DNA from: Anastrepha obliqua
Taxonomy: Eukaryota; Arthropoda; Insecta; Diptera; Tephritidae
Assembly: GCF_027943255.1 (NCBI RefSeq)
Contig: NC_072893.1
Coordinates: forward strand, 37,532,001 to 37,596,000
Direction of reading: 5' to 3'
Length of the DNA stretch: 64,000 nt
Shown here in pieces: positions 23,136-34,030 of this stretch. The first letter of the stretch is position 1; the number at the start of each line of letters is the position of its first letter. A program made the translations under genes and the position numbers. A model generated the notes under the pieces. That model saw only the letters and a list, made by a program, of their open reading frames with translations. It searched no databases and was not told where the DNA came from.

Positions 23136-24060
23136 AAGGGTGGTTAAGTTTTAAGGGCCGGTGTTGATTTTGAATAAAATACATTTTTTTAAGTAATCAT
23201 TGTCATTTCTCTTTATTATTATAGTACGTATAGAACAAAATATAAGCCAAATGGCCGCCGAGTCTTCGGCGGCACACCTCCATCCTATGATCCAAATTTT
23301 CGATGACGCTGAGGCATAATTGAGGTTCTATGCAGTTAATAAGCGGAATTATCTCATCCTTTCGCTTTTGAATTGTTGCTGGCTTATCAGCGTACACCTT
23401 TTCTTTCAAATAACTCCAAAGAAAGAAGTCCAACGGTGTCAAATCACATGATCTTGGTGGCCAATTGACATCGCCGCGACGTGAGATTATTCGGCCATCA
23501 AATCTTTCGCGCAAATGAGCCATTGTTTCGTTAGCTGTGTGACAAGTGGCACCATCCTATTGACGTCCACATATCGTCCACATCCATATCTTCCAATTCC
23601 GGCCATAAAAAGTTCGTTATCATCTCACTATAGCGAACACTATTCACAGTAACTGCCTAACCGACCTGATTTTGGAAAAAATACGGCCCAATGATGCCGC
23701 CGACCCATAAACCGCACAAAACAGTTACTCTTTATGGGTGCATTGGTTATTCGGCAGTGACTCTTGGATTATCATTCGCCCAAATGCGGCAATTCTGTTT
23801 ATTGACGAATCCACTGAGGTGAAAATGTGCCTCATCAGTGAAGATGATTTTCTTCACGAAGTGCGCGATATGCATTTTGATTTGAACGCCCGTTTTCATA
23901 ATAAGCCTGAATAACTTTAACGCGTTGCTCGATTGTGTATCTCTCCATAGTTCAAATTGAGTTAGTCTGAAATTGAAAAATATCAAATGAAATGGAGAAA
24001 AGAACTTGACGTTTAGGTACGGTTTACATTCAACATCGCCCTTAAAATTTAACCACCCTT
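23136..24060 (-). mobile_element. DD41D (rosa-like) mariner, deleted copy
   Basis: TA on each side (23134-23135, 24061-24062); TIRs AAGGGTGGTTAAGTTTTAAG and its inverse. Minus-strand transposase pieces are IIFTDEAHFHLSGFVNKQNC (first D), DGATCHTANETMAHLRERFD (second D) and WPPRSCDLTPLDFFLWSYLK (third D). Between the second and third aspartates are 41 residues. The C-terminal block VIENLDHRMEVCRRRLGGHL is present. The N-terminal HTH region is mostly deleted and frames are broken. Confidence 0.85.
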
Positions 24061-25049
24061 TACTTTCTGCCCGAGTAATACAAAAATAACCTAATTTCTA
24101 CCTACAAATGTATTGAAAATTAAGGGGGAAGTCTACTGTGACAAGGGAAAAAACAGGCTTATTTTCCGGATTTTATTTCTAACAAAATATTGCTCGTACA
24201 TAAAATCTACTTAAACTCTTATCTTTATTATATATTTAAGTTTTTGAAAAAAAAATTTTAAGTCAAAATATTCAAAATGGCCGCTGTGGCACTTCTGCAA
24301 GCGCAGGTCCGCTTTTCTTAGGTGCCTAAACGGTGTACATGAAATCTTACGTTTCGGTGATCTAAAATAAAAAAACAAAATATTGTTATCATATACATAG
24401 TATTGACTCTCGCCTGACGTAGGATTATGTCGATAAAAAATTTTGGCGTTGAAAAAAAAATTCTTGAAATTTTTTTCTTTTTTTTTTGCCTAAAATTGAT
24501 GTTACTATTGTTTATAACAATTTAACAAATAACGATATCAAAAAAATCCTATGTCAGACGAGAGACACTATTACAGAGAATATATAATTAAATTTTTAAG
24601 CTGATTCATTTATCAGAACTCGAGATATCGTGTACACCGTATAGAAAAGCGGACCTGCGCTTGCAGAAGTGCCACAGAAGAATATTTTGACTTAAAATTT
24701 TTTTTTCAAAAACTTAAATATATAATAAAGATAAGAGTTTAAATAGATTTTATCGTCCCCTTAGTATAACAATAGCCTAAGTGCTCATAGGCTATTATTT
24801 TTTTATTGAATTTTTGGATTCTCCATCGTCGATTTTATATGTGGTCAAAATTTTGTCAAATTCTAGTTCCACAAAGTGGGTCAAAACGGCAGTCAAAAAA
24901 TCTATACTAATATTATAAAGAGGAAAACTTTGTTTGTTTGTTTGTTACGAATAGGCTCAAAAACTACTGGACCGATTTTAAAAATTCTTTCACCATTCGA
25001 AAGCTACATTATCCACGAGTAACATGGATTATATTTTATTTTGGAAATA

Positions 25050-26510
25050 GGGCTCGAGATATAGGTCAAAACGTGGACCCGGGTAACCTTCGGACGTGTA
25101 TGTACAATATGGGTATCAAATGAAAGCTGTTGGTAAATGCTTTAGTACAGAGTATTTTTCATGCCGCTCCGTGACTGGGGTCTCGAGATATAGGTCAAAA
25201 CGTGGACCCGGGTAACCTTCGGATGTGTATGTACAATATGGGTATCAAATTGAAGCTGTTGGTGAATGCTTTAGTACAGAGTATTTTTCATGCCGCTCCG
25301 TGACTGGGGTCTCGAGATATAGGTCAAAAGGTGGACCCGGGTAACCTTTGGTTGTGTATGTACAATATGGGTATCAAATGAAAGCTGTTGATAAGTGCTT
25401 TAATATGGGGTAATTTTCATACCTATTGATGACTAGGGTCTGGAAATATATGCCAAAACGTGGACCCGCCGTCTCTTTGCACCGAATTAAACCAAACTTA
25501 CACACATTGTTAAGGAGGTATTGAAGATGGTTTCCGTATAGTTTGGATACCTATTGGTAGATAGGGTCTCGAGATATAGGTCCAAACGTGGACCCGGGTA
25601 ACCTTCGGATGTGTATGTACAATATCGGTATCAAATGAAAGCTGTTGATAAGTGCTTTAATACGGGGTAATTTGATGACTAAGGTCTGGAAATATATGCC
25701 AAAACGTGGACCCGCCGTGTCTTTGCACCGAATTAAACCAAACTTACACACATTGTTAAGGAGGTATTGAAGATGGTTTCCGTATAGTTTGGATTCCTAT
25801 TGGTAGATAGGGTCTCGAGATATAGGTCAAAACGTGGACCCGGGGAACCTTCGGATGTGTATGTACAATATGGGTATCAAATGGAAGCTGTTGGTGAATG
25901 CTTTAGTTCAGAGTATTTCCATCCGCTCCGTGACTGGGGTCTCGAGATAGAGACCAAAACGTGGACCCTAGAATGTGTTTGTACAATATGGATATCAAAT
26001 GAAAGCTGTTGATAAGTGCTTTAATACGGGGTAATTTTCATACCTATTGATGACTAGGGTCTCGAAATATATGCCAAAACGTGGACCCGCCGTGTCTTTG
26101 AACCGAATTAAACCAAACTTACACACATTGTTAAGTAGATATTGAAGATGATTTCCGTATAGTTTGAATACCTATTGGTAGATAGGGTCTCGAGATATAG
26201 GTCAAAACGTGGACCCGGGTAACCTTCGGATGTGTATGTACAATATGGGTATCAAATGGAAGCTGTTGGTGAATGCTTTAGTTCAGAGTATTTTTCATGC
26301 CACTCCGTGACTAGGGTCTCGAGATAGAGACCAAAACGTGGACCCTAGAATGTGTTTGTACAATATGGATATCAAATGAAAGCTGTTGATAAGTGCTTTA
26401 ATACGGGGTAATTTTCATACCTATTGATGACTAGGGTCTCGAAATATATGCCAAAACGTGGACCCGCCGTCTCTTTCCACCGAATTAAACCAAACTTACG
26501 CACATTGTTA
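25050..26510 (+). repeat. 12-unit composite minisatellite
   Basis: ACGTGGACCC or AGGTGGACCC marks units at 25071, 25200, 25329, 25458, 25586, 25704, 25832, 25959, 26079, 26207, 26336 and 26456, period 118-129 bp. Two unit types occur. One has GGGTAACCTTCGGATGTG and ATGGGTATCAAATG. The other has CGCCGTCTCTTTGCACCG and ACACACATTGTTAAGG. Each begins with GGTCTCGAGATATAGGTC or GGTCT.GAAATATATGCC. Confidence 0.95.
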
Positions 26511-26633
26511 AGTAAGTATTGAAAATGGGTTTCGTAAAGTTTGGTTGTAATTCGGAGCACTGGCAACGGGTACAGCGTTCTTTTGAACCATCCATAATGT
26601 CGCTTACTTTTTTAACGCTTGGGGCGGAACTGA

Positions 26634-26650
26634 ACTGTCAAATTGACAGT
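26634..26650. repeat. 17-bp palindrome
   Basis: ACTGTCAAATTGACAGT near the Helitron 3' part. Confidence 0.9.
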
Positions 26651-26894
26651 GTGAGTTACAATGGGTCTATATTTCTTTCTGATTTGGATGCCATAAGGAA
26701 AAAACGTAAGTGCAACATGTAAAAATTGTTTGTGAATTTTTTTGGAGTGGATTTTGGAACAGTGAATAATTTCTTACGAAATTTGAGAATTTAATGTGAA
26801 ATCCGAATGAAATTATGTGTTCGTGAAAAAAAAATTTTTTTCGTTTTTTTTTTTGAAAAATATAAATGGATAATGGTTAAAAAAGCTCCAATGG

Positions 26895-26967
26895 ATCAGG
26901 AAAAAAGACGATTGTTTATTCATATGCGTTGATTTGACATTTAAAAACAATCTTCTTTTTTCCTGAT
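26895..26967. repeat. Stem-loop with 23-bp arms
   Basis: ATCAGGAAAAAAGACGATTG (26895 onward) pairs with 26945-26967, one mismatch in 23, loop 27 nt. It lies 180 bp before the Helitron 3' end. Confidence 0.85.
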
Positions 26968-27346
26968 TTTCAATTTATATTTTATATTTACTCAAAAACA
27001 AATAGAAAAACAAAAAATATTGTTTATGCCAAAGCGCTTGAATAAAGAATAAAGAAATAAATAATATGAAAATCATATATTTTCTGTTCTAAACCATATC
27101 TATTCTATTTTAGTGTGCCCAGCGAAGGGGGCCGGGTTTGCTAGTAATAAATATTTACAGACATAACGAGATTTGAGTGAGAGCTACTTTCGACAAAAAG
27201 TTTGAAATTCATTTTCTCAAAACATCAAAAAATTTATAGGCTATTTTAATACTAAGGGGACGTTATGTACGAGCAATATTTTGTTAGAAATAAAATCCGG
27301 AAAATAAGCCTGTTTTTTCCCTTGTCACAGTAGACTTCCCCCTTAA

Positions 27347-28160
27347 ATTTATCCATTTTTTATTTAAATGATCTAATAAAACTTAAATCGTCTAAATAAC
27401 CATTTGCTGAGTGATACATAACTTTAAAAGATAATTTTTTCCCTCTCTCTATTTCTTAAAATTGATTGTAAATTTTAATTTGATAAAACCGTTGGTGGCC
27501 ACAGCATGGATGGGAGTTTTCTTTCTGCGCAAATGTTGCATTGGCTCACCTAAATTAATCGAAGATATCCACAACTAAATGCCATTTACTGTGACCATAG
27601 CTTGGTGCGAAGCTCACTGGTATTTATACATTTTAAATTTGCATGCCATCAATCGTCAGTTACACTACAAACGTAGACGGGCTAAGTATTTAGTATCCAC
27701 AGCTCAAAGACAGGTTCTTTACAACAAATATTTCCAATATCAATACCCCCAGAACCTTTAGTCTAGAGCCAAGCATCTTGGACCACCAATTGATAATCCA
27801 GGAGTAATCAACTTCACTTTAACAGGGTTACAACTCTGTCAGATTTGGAGCTACCTATGAGTAAAATTTGACGCTTTGAATTCGACTTCAGCAGTGGATG
27901 CTCCTAGGAGATGGTGTAAAAATCCATTCTCTATAGGGGCAGACAGTTAATCCTGAGACTCGATTTTTCGGAATAAGAACTCTTTGTGTTTTGCTCTAAA
28001 CAGAATATATTGATGCTATATTTGAAGGTGTTTTGTGACTCAGAAAAATGGCATCTCTTAGAGTTTTATTAAGGAAAGTCGCTCTGCTGTCCAATGAGAA
28101 TAAATTACCCAATTTTCCCATTTATATTCCATCAAGGGAGGAGTGGGCGGTGTGCAACAT
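27347..28160. other. Unassigned DNA
   Basis: No domain recognised; probably decayed upstream part of the following retrotransposon in its distal portion. Confidence 0.35.
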
Positions 28161-28164
28161 TTGA

Positions 28165-28990
28165 AGACATGGAAATATGTTTATGGATGGCTCGAAGTTG
28201 GACGGAATAGTTGGTGGGGGAGTATTCTGCAAGGAGCTCTCCAAGTTCAAATTTAAGCTTTAGGAGCACTATAATCTTTTCCAAGTGATACAGACTTTTG
28301 GAGCACTATAATCTTTTGTAATTACTGTAAAGGACGTAAATATTGTCTTCGACAGCCAAGCGACAATTAGGGCCTAAGACTCGTTTTTAGTGCGTTCGAA
28401 ATTAATCGCGGAATGATTTACTTCTCTCTCGATTGCATCCGAATACTTCGATATGAAGCTCATTTAGGTTCCCGGTCACAGCGGCATAGAGGGATGAGCT
28501 GACTAGACAAGGAACCATAGAGACGGTTTCATCGCAAAACGAGAGGATTGGAGCTCGCTTTAGAACCTTTGTTCTACTCCGGGAAAGATGGGCCTCGTAT
28601 CAACTCAGCGGGCGCTGAGCTAATTCGCAAAGTGCAAAGTCGCGAAATTCTGCTGGCACGCGTAGATTGGGTACGTTAGAAGAAACTTGTACATTTGCAT
28701 TTCTCTTGGACTAAGTGAGCTACACCCGCCGATATTGCGGGTTTACGTATCACACACCTCGTGAAATTCGTCAGTAGCTTGAAACGGTTATATGAACATA
28801 ATTAGCCACTGTTGCTCGTCATCCTCTAATCCAAAGGTGGAGCTCCTTGTTATTTCCACCTTTTTGGTTCTTTTCCAAGAAGCACAACCAAATATCGTCT
28901 ACATGCGCTATTTGACTACTGATGGCTAAGTCATCTGGACTATTGAAATTCTGACTATGAACAGACGTCAGTGGAGCGTTCTCCTAAGTC
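28165..28990 (+). pseudogene. R1/LOA-group 3' part with RNase H, decayed
   Basis: Plus strand blocks are MFMDGSKLDGIVGGGVF (RNase H start), VKDVNIVFDSQATIRA (DSQ site) and VPGHSGIEG (PGH box), separated by stops and frameshifts. It resembles 39572-40355, where the blocks are better kept. Downstream to about 28990 is poorly aligned. Confidence 0.7.
28263..28317 (+). repeat. 18-bp direct duplication
   Basis: GGAGCACTATAATCTTTT occurs at 28263 and again at 28300 within the RNase H relic, a local slippage duplication. Confidence 0.9.
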
Positions 28991-29836
28991 ATCCAGAGCT
29001 ATGTCACTTTGTTACTATTTTTGTTTATTAGAAATATCAAGCAAAGAGTATCAGCTACCGGGTCTTACGACCCTAATATTGTATAACTTTAGCTTCATAC
29101 CATTCCGAAAAAATTTAAGTAGCCAAAAGTAAGATAACCGTCGTCGCCTTTACACAACTTTTTTAAGCTGACTCTTTTTATTCTTACCGCAAACTTTTCC
29201 CATACTCAACACCAATGTTGCCAGGTTTTTGAGCTGTTAAAGTGAAGTAATTTGTTGAGTAAAAGTTCTTCTTTGCAACTGTCTTGCATTTTATTTGCTC
29301 TGCGGAGCGTATTTTGTGTTTTTGTTGCTGGCATCTCATTCTGCAAGTTTTTCGCTTATATTTCCAAGTGTTAATGAAATGTGTCGGGTTGATACTTCGG
29401 TCTTTATGCTCGCTTTCCATTGTGGGCATCAGCTTGCGGTTATTCTTCATACTGTGCGGCATGCTTTCGAAGCGGTGCTCAGTGTGCTTATGCATAACTG
29501 TTATTAAAGCATTTGCATTCAGAATAAAGCATTTGCCACAATAAAATGTGAACCCGGAGGATGATATTGATAAACAAGTGCCGCAATATGCAAACCAGCT
29601 GTAAACGGAAAAGCGTGGAAATTGCAATGTGGAAATAAAATTCAAGCGTGTAAAATCCCAATTGCATTGACACGAGTAGTATTGATGTACAGAAATTCAA
29701 TACTGCAACTGGCGGCCAGAGGAAGAGTGGGAAGTAGAAAAAAAGAGGAAAAGAGCAGGTGGTGAGAAAATAGTGGATGGGATATGCGAAATGCGGTATA
29801 CAAGTGCAGCTGCAGTTGAAATAAGAAGAGTACTTA
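28991..29836. other. Unassigned DNA
   Basis: Contains an open minus frame of 153 codons (29645-29184) with no recognisable domain and matching antisense frames. I see no support for a gene. Confidence 0.4.
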
Positions 29837-32241
29837 CACTCAAAAAAAAACTTCTTCGGTTCAAGTTAAAACGACTATTGAAATGAGGAAATATGGGAAT
29901 GATTTGGCGCCTATGAAAAGGCATCCTCTTTTCAGTATCTGATATTTTCTCAAAATGAAGAAAAAATGTTTACATGCTTTCGAGAAAAACTTTCCCGATT
30001 TAAGGAATTTGTTTTTATATTTGTAATAAATTTTATGTTTGAAATAGATAATATTTTGCTAAAAGAAAATAAAAATATTACTCATTTCAGAGTAAAATTT
30101 GCTGGAATTAGGGAAACTGTTATTTTATTTTCTAGTAAAAATTTACTAAAATAAAAATAGCTTTTTTCTCAATTTTAAAAAATCTACCTGAATTTTCAGA
30201 TTATGAAATGTTTTAAATATTGAATAAAAATGCAAAAAATTTGGTTTTAGTTTTTTATTTTTGAAACACAAACTGGAAAAATTCATTAAAAAAACTTTTT
30301 TGGCCGTAAAGACATATTAAATACCAGCATTGATGCTTCCTTCTTTAAACTGCCTCCAAGTAGTTAAGCTGTTTGAATCTTTAATGTAAATTTCTAGCAA
30401 AGGTGGAATCGCTTGGCAGAAGCTCTCCCATTTATCAAATAACAAATTTTGCTTTTCGGGGTACAGCTTCTTAAAATCCAGTTCTATTTAAGATAGGAAT
30501 GAAGAACAATAAATTATTTTTTATGTAAATAAAACTCACGAATTATACCATTAAATGTCCAAAACTCTGCTTATACTGAGGCCATTCTTCTAAAATTGTA
30601 TTTAAATTGGCATCTTTTTGTAGCATTTGTCGTCGCACAGCAAAAGTCGCTTCCCATTTTAGTTGAACTTCATCGAATGGTTATACTTTAACCATGATTT
30701 TTCTTGAATGCAATCTAAATGTAATTTTTTTATTAAATGAAGGTTACATTAAATGCAGATTATAATATTTAATAATCTCTCATTTAAAATTTAAATTAAA
30801 CCAAAATATACTCATGAGTTAAGAAAGCCATATCGTCGTTGCGATTGCAAAACTGCATAAAACCAAAACGAATTGACCAAAGAAACTGAAGTTTCACGTA
30901 CACTCTTTTGCAGAATTACTAATTGTATATTGATCTCTGTCATAATATTAATATAATATACTTTTGTAAAAAATCAGTTTTCTCTTCCTTCACCACTTAT
31001 GTAGTTTTGTATATTGGATATAAGCGGTATTGCTTTCGCAACGACGATATATGTACCTATGTACATACATATATACCTGTTACGCAAGAATTAATCTCCG
31101 TTCCTTTTATTGTTGGTTCTACGCCTCTTTTGGAAATAAGACCATCCCGTCTAAGTTTCAATAATACACTGTGGTACTTAGCATACAGAGATCCACCTGG
31201 CTTTTTTCCTTTCTTATGAATGTAATATATATCCTGTGTAAATGAAATCGAGGTTAGAAAACTTTTTTTTAATAAAAATTTTAGGTTGTGATCAGACTTT
31301 AGATTCACTCGTAAATAAATCCACAATTTTATTGGCGAAAGCTTCAAATGTTTTAGGGTTTGGATGTACTTCAGCAGAAATAAAATAATTTGCAACTGTT
31401 GCAGTTGCCTATACTTTGGAGTGAGACACTTTTTTTGCGCATAGTATTTCAGGATTTGTGATCCATCCGCCGACTTACTGAGTATTGCTTCAAAAGATTC
31501 CTTATATGAAGTACAGAAATGTATATTTAAAATAAATAAATAACTAAAGTAAAAGTAATAAAAAAAACATTTACCTCGCCACGATATTCATTTGCCAATA
31601 AAGCGCATGCCTCAGTGTGAATGGCTTGTGTTTTTATTCCCTAGTGAAGTAAAACGAAGTTTATGAATTTTTGCATGCATATCTGTATGTGTGTATATGC
31701 ACAAAATAACAAAATACCTGTTGCGCTTGCCAATTGAGCAGATTACGCTCAAAAATTACCCTTGGTCCAAACTGCGATGTGTCGATCAATGTATCCAAAT
31801 GGCTTGGCTTTAGGAGCTTCAATGATTCCTTAGTTAGACCGCTTTCTATAATTGAAATGATTAGCAATAACTAAAATGAGCAAAACAAAATATCCATAAA
31901 CTTACCAATAAACACGTTCAAAAACGGTTCGCCTTCCAACTCAATTAAAATTTCTTTTAATTCATCCATTGCACGACAAAATATATAATCACGAAGAAAA
32001 AAAACAATCAACTACGTATGTTCGTAAAAGCAATGAGCATTCGATAAGATAATTGTAAGTAAAGTAAAAAATAACAAAGAAGAATGTAACATCAAAATGA
32101 GGACTACGGGTTTATGTTTCAAACACATTTATAGTCATTTAAAAGAAAAAATACTCAAAAGCGATAAAATTTAATGAATTTGGAAGAGTTCAAAATAAAG
32201 AATGGTTTTCTTTATTTTAGGGAGGGAATTTTTTCTGAGTG
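29837..32241. mobile_element. Candidate element carrying the SAM-domain gene
   Basis: CACTCAAAAAAAAACTTC at the left is matched by the inverse of CACTCAGAAAAAATTCCC at the right (about 13 of 14 terminal bases). TA lies on both sides (29835-29836, 32242-32243). The pair encloses the whole multi-exon pseudogene at 30317-31970. The A-rich nature of the repeat makes a chance match possible. Confidence 0.35.
30317..31970 (-). pseudogene. Eight-exon SAM-domain (SAMD3-like) gene, frameshifted
   Basis: Exons on the minus strand are 31970-31907 (ATG; MDELKEILIELEGEPFLNVF), 31845-31718 (SLKLLKPSHLDTLIDTSQFG, NLLNWQAQQ), 31640-31575, 31500-about 31299 (ESFEAILSKSADGSQILKYY), 31233-31077 (GGSLYAKYHSVLLKLRRDGL), 30852-30812, 30702-30540 (ATFAVRRQMLQKDANLNTIL) and 30483-30317 (LYPEKQNLLFDKWESF; TAA). 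The first three junctions have GT..AG and keep frame. Exon 1-2 resembles a SAM domain, and the layout resembles vertebrate/insect SAMD3-like proteins (from memory). Single-base losses break exon 4 after KYRQL, exon 7 before FDEVQ, and the exon 7 end. Introns are short, fly-like. Host-derived or TE-borne is open. Confidence 0.6.
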
Positions 32242-32929
32242 TAGAGAAAAACTAACACAGCAGCTCCATATGAATATAAGAGTTTATACTTAAGTAGGAG
32301 CGTACTCCATCTGGTACTTTGGCCATTTACAGAGGTGACTCACAGCTTGATGTCATAGTAGTAGTCGTGAGGTCTACTAGCAAGCCATTCTTACGGCTGT
32401 TTTGTCTTTTAGCTGCAATCTGCATAGTAACTCGGAACAGAAGCCTTTGGAGAAGTTGCATTCACCTTTAGTGAATTCTGGGATCGAAACCCTTTGTGTC
32501 CAAACTTACAAAAACTATTTGTTTCCAGTTGTAACCGCTGGAAATATTTGTTCAACGTCCATTTTCAAATGCTCCCTTATGGTCCTTTTCAGTTTTCTTG
32601 GAAGGCTTGCCATCGTTGCTCTTCTTTGGACGTACTCTTTTGCTAATTCAATGCCTAATGCAAAATACGAAGAAGCGAAGATACTAATGTCAATGGTCAC
32701 CTAATATTCTTCCGTGATGTTGAATACATTTTAACTTTTTTATGGACTTTATCGACACCGCCAGATATTTCCTTTTCAGGCACGTAAGATACCAGCGTAG
32801 CCGTATCAGAAAATTAAAATGCCATTGAATATTGAGGTCGGTTTTTATCTATAAAGCATGAAAGCATTTCCTTCTTGTTTTTACGTATGCTACCTATTAC
32901 CGTCTATCATTGAGCTGGTAACATTCTAA
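32242..32929. other. Unassigned DNA
   Basis: Overlapping small frames on both strands (32402-32704 region) without recognised domains. Possibly an upstream, unrecognisable part of the RTE tail that follows. Confidence 0.35.
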
Positions 32930-33147
32930 GGGCAAATGAAGTATACCCGCCGAAGTAAGTCCTACTGGGTACGTACAGAGGAAATATGGTAGAGGCAAAG
33001 GAAGACTAAAACTCCGATGATAGGATGGCGCAGATCGGGACGTTGTGGTAGACATTGGTGGAGAACTCAAGCCAAGGATAAACCGAACTATAGCCACATG
33101 TTCCAGCAAGCCAAGACCCGGTCCGGGTTGTTGATGATGATGATGAC
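32930..33147 (+). pseudogene. RTE-group 3' end with (GAT)n tail
   Basis: Plus-strand reading recovers a GRGKGRLKLRW block, then TQAKDKPNYSHMFQQAKTRS. This is the C-terminal tail of the endonuclease-reverse transcriptase type RTE family. It ends in TTGATGATGATGATGAC (33131-33147), the microsatellite tail typical of RTE. Confidence 0.65.
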
Positions 33148-33234
33148 CTACTGCAGAAATCTTGTGATTTTTGGTCAAATTAGTCACCAGAAGCACACTG
33201 GCGCACAAACTGTCAACTGTTAGGTTTAGCCCAG

Positions 33235-34030
33235 TGCTAGAATTTAGTGAATAAGCCTATTCACGTGGCCTGCTGCAGCATTACTCAACTGGTATGGGTC
33301 TTCAGTTAGGATGCCGGTATAAAGTTCAAGGTTGGGGACATAAAACGTAGCACCGTCAACAAGCGGGTGAAGTTGAATTCCGTAATTGTACTGTCGGAAA
33401 AAACATTTTGCTCGAAAACCCGAAATTCAACAATTACAACGTCCAGTGCCACAAAATATGGTAAGAGCCAGATTGGATAAACATTTCTGAAACCTCTCTT
33501 ACTGGTGCAGTTTTGTCCAGAATACGACGAGTTGAGCGTCATCAAAACGTAATGAATTGAGTAAAAATGTTGCCCCTTTCTCTGATATAATAATAGAGAA
33601 AATAGAAATGCCTGTTCCATAATGTGCATAAAAACCTCCCAAATTTGCGTGTGGCATCTTCATCCTCCTATGTACAGTAATCCGAACAAGGCTCGAACGC
33701 TGTAGTAAGTCGGTTTGCAGTCACGAGGTCGGCCATATGTTGGCGTTTTCTTTTGAATAAACTCGTTGCTATGTGTAACAACTTTTTCAGTAATATCCTC
33801 CGCAGTGAATAAATTCCAGGCTTGCATAAATGTTGTCACCTCCATGCCATTCCCTCGGGTCTTCGGTGAGAATATATTGAATATATCATCTAAATCCGAA
33901 TTGTTTGATTCCTCAGCTGATTGAGTTGCCTCGGTAACGATGTGGTCGGCAGTTTCTGAACAGCTCTGATCTCTGCACAAAATTACAAGTAAACGCACTC
34001 TTCTTCTTCCTTTTTTTTTTAGAGCCACCT
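33235..34030 (-). pseudogene. piggyBac-like transposase relic
   Basis: Minus strand, several frames: acidic N-terminus with EESNNSDLDDIF, AWNLFTAEDITEKVVTHSNE, SVRALFGLLYIGG (about 33670), TRRILDKTAPVREVSEMFIQ, LDVVIVEFRVF and, in another frame, TFYVPNLELYTGILTEDPYQ plus LSNAAAGHVNRLI. The order matches piggyBac transposases up to about the middle. The remaining DDD domain and C-terminal zinc ribbon are missing. At least three frameshifts. No TTAA-flanked ends could be paired. Confidence 0.75.

Larger units (their letters stand above)
24901..27144 (+). mobile_element. Helitron, non-autonomous, with minisatellite
   Basis: Starts TCTATACTAATATTATAAAG after A; ends GGCCGGGTTTGCTAG before T (27145). 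The 5' portion (TTTGTTTGTTTGTTACGAA, CTCAAAAACTACTGGACC) is the widespread insect Helitron-like terminus. The interior holds a 12-unit tandem array and no helicase. It is inserted between A and T inside MITE I1. Confidence 0.85.
24754..27262. mobile_element. MITE I1 nested in K1
   Basis: TIRs CGTCCCCTTAGTAT and inverse, with AATAGCCTA a few bases in on both sides. TTAT is duplicated (24750-24753, 27263-27266). Without the Helitron inside, it is about 265 bp. The K1 left arm shows the uninterrupted site (complement ATTTTATGTACGAGC), which proves the insertion. Superfamily unresolved. Confidence 0.8.
24124..27342. mobile_element. TTAA-flanked foldback element K1
   Basis: TTAA at 24120-24123 and 27343-27346. 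The termini are inverted over at least 80 bp (GGGGGAAGTCTACTGTGACA and complement). Symmetry continues inward: GTGGCACTTCTGCAAGCGCA at the left arm is inverted near 24660, and CTCGCCTGACGTAGGATT is inverted near 24555. The whole original element is therefore a near-perfect long palindrome of about 0.7 kb centred near 24500. Its right arm is split by a MITE at 24754-27262. No coding. Confidence 0.85.

Noticed and set aside
25050..26510. CRISPR-like array
   Set aside because: The 118-129 bp units are contiguous tandem repeats with no short repeat/unique spacer pattern, in a eukaryotic Helitron.
29184..29645. 153-codon minus ORF
   Set aside because: No recognisable domain, open antisense frames over the same stretch, no splice or promoter evidence.
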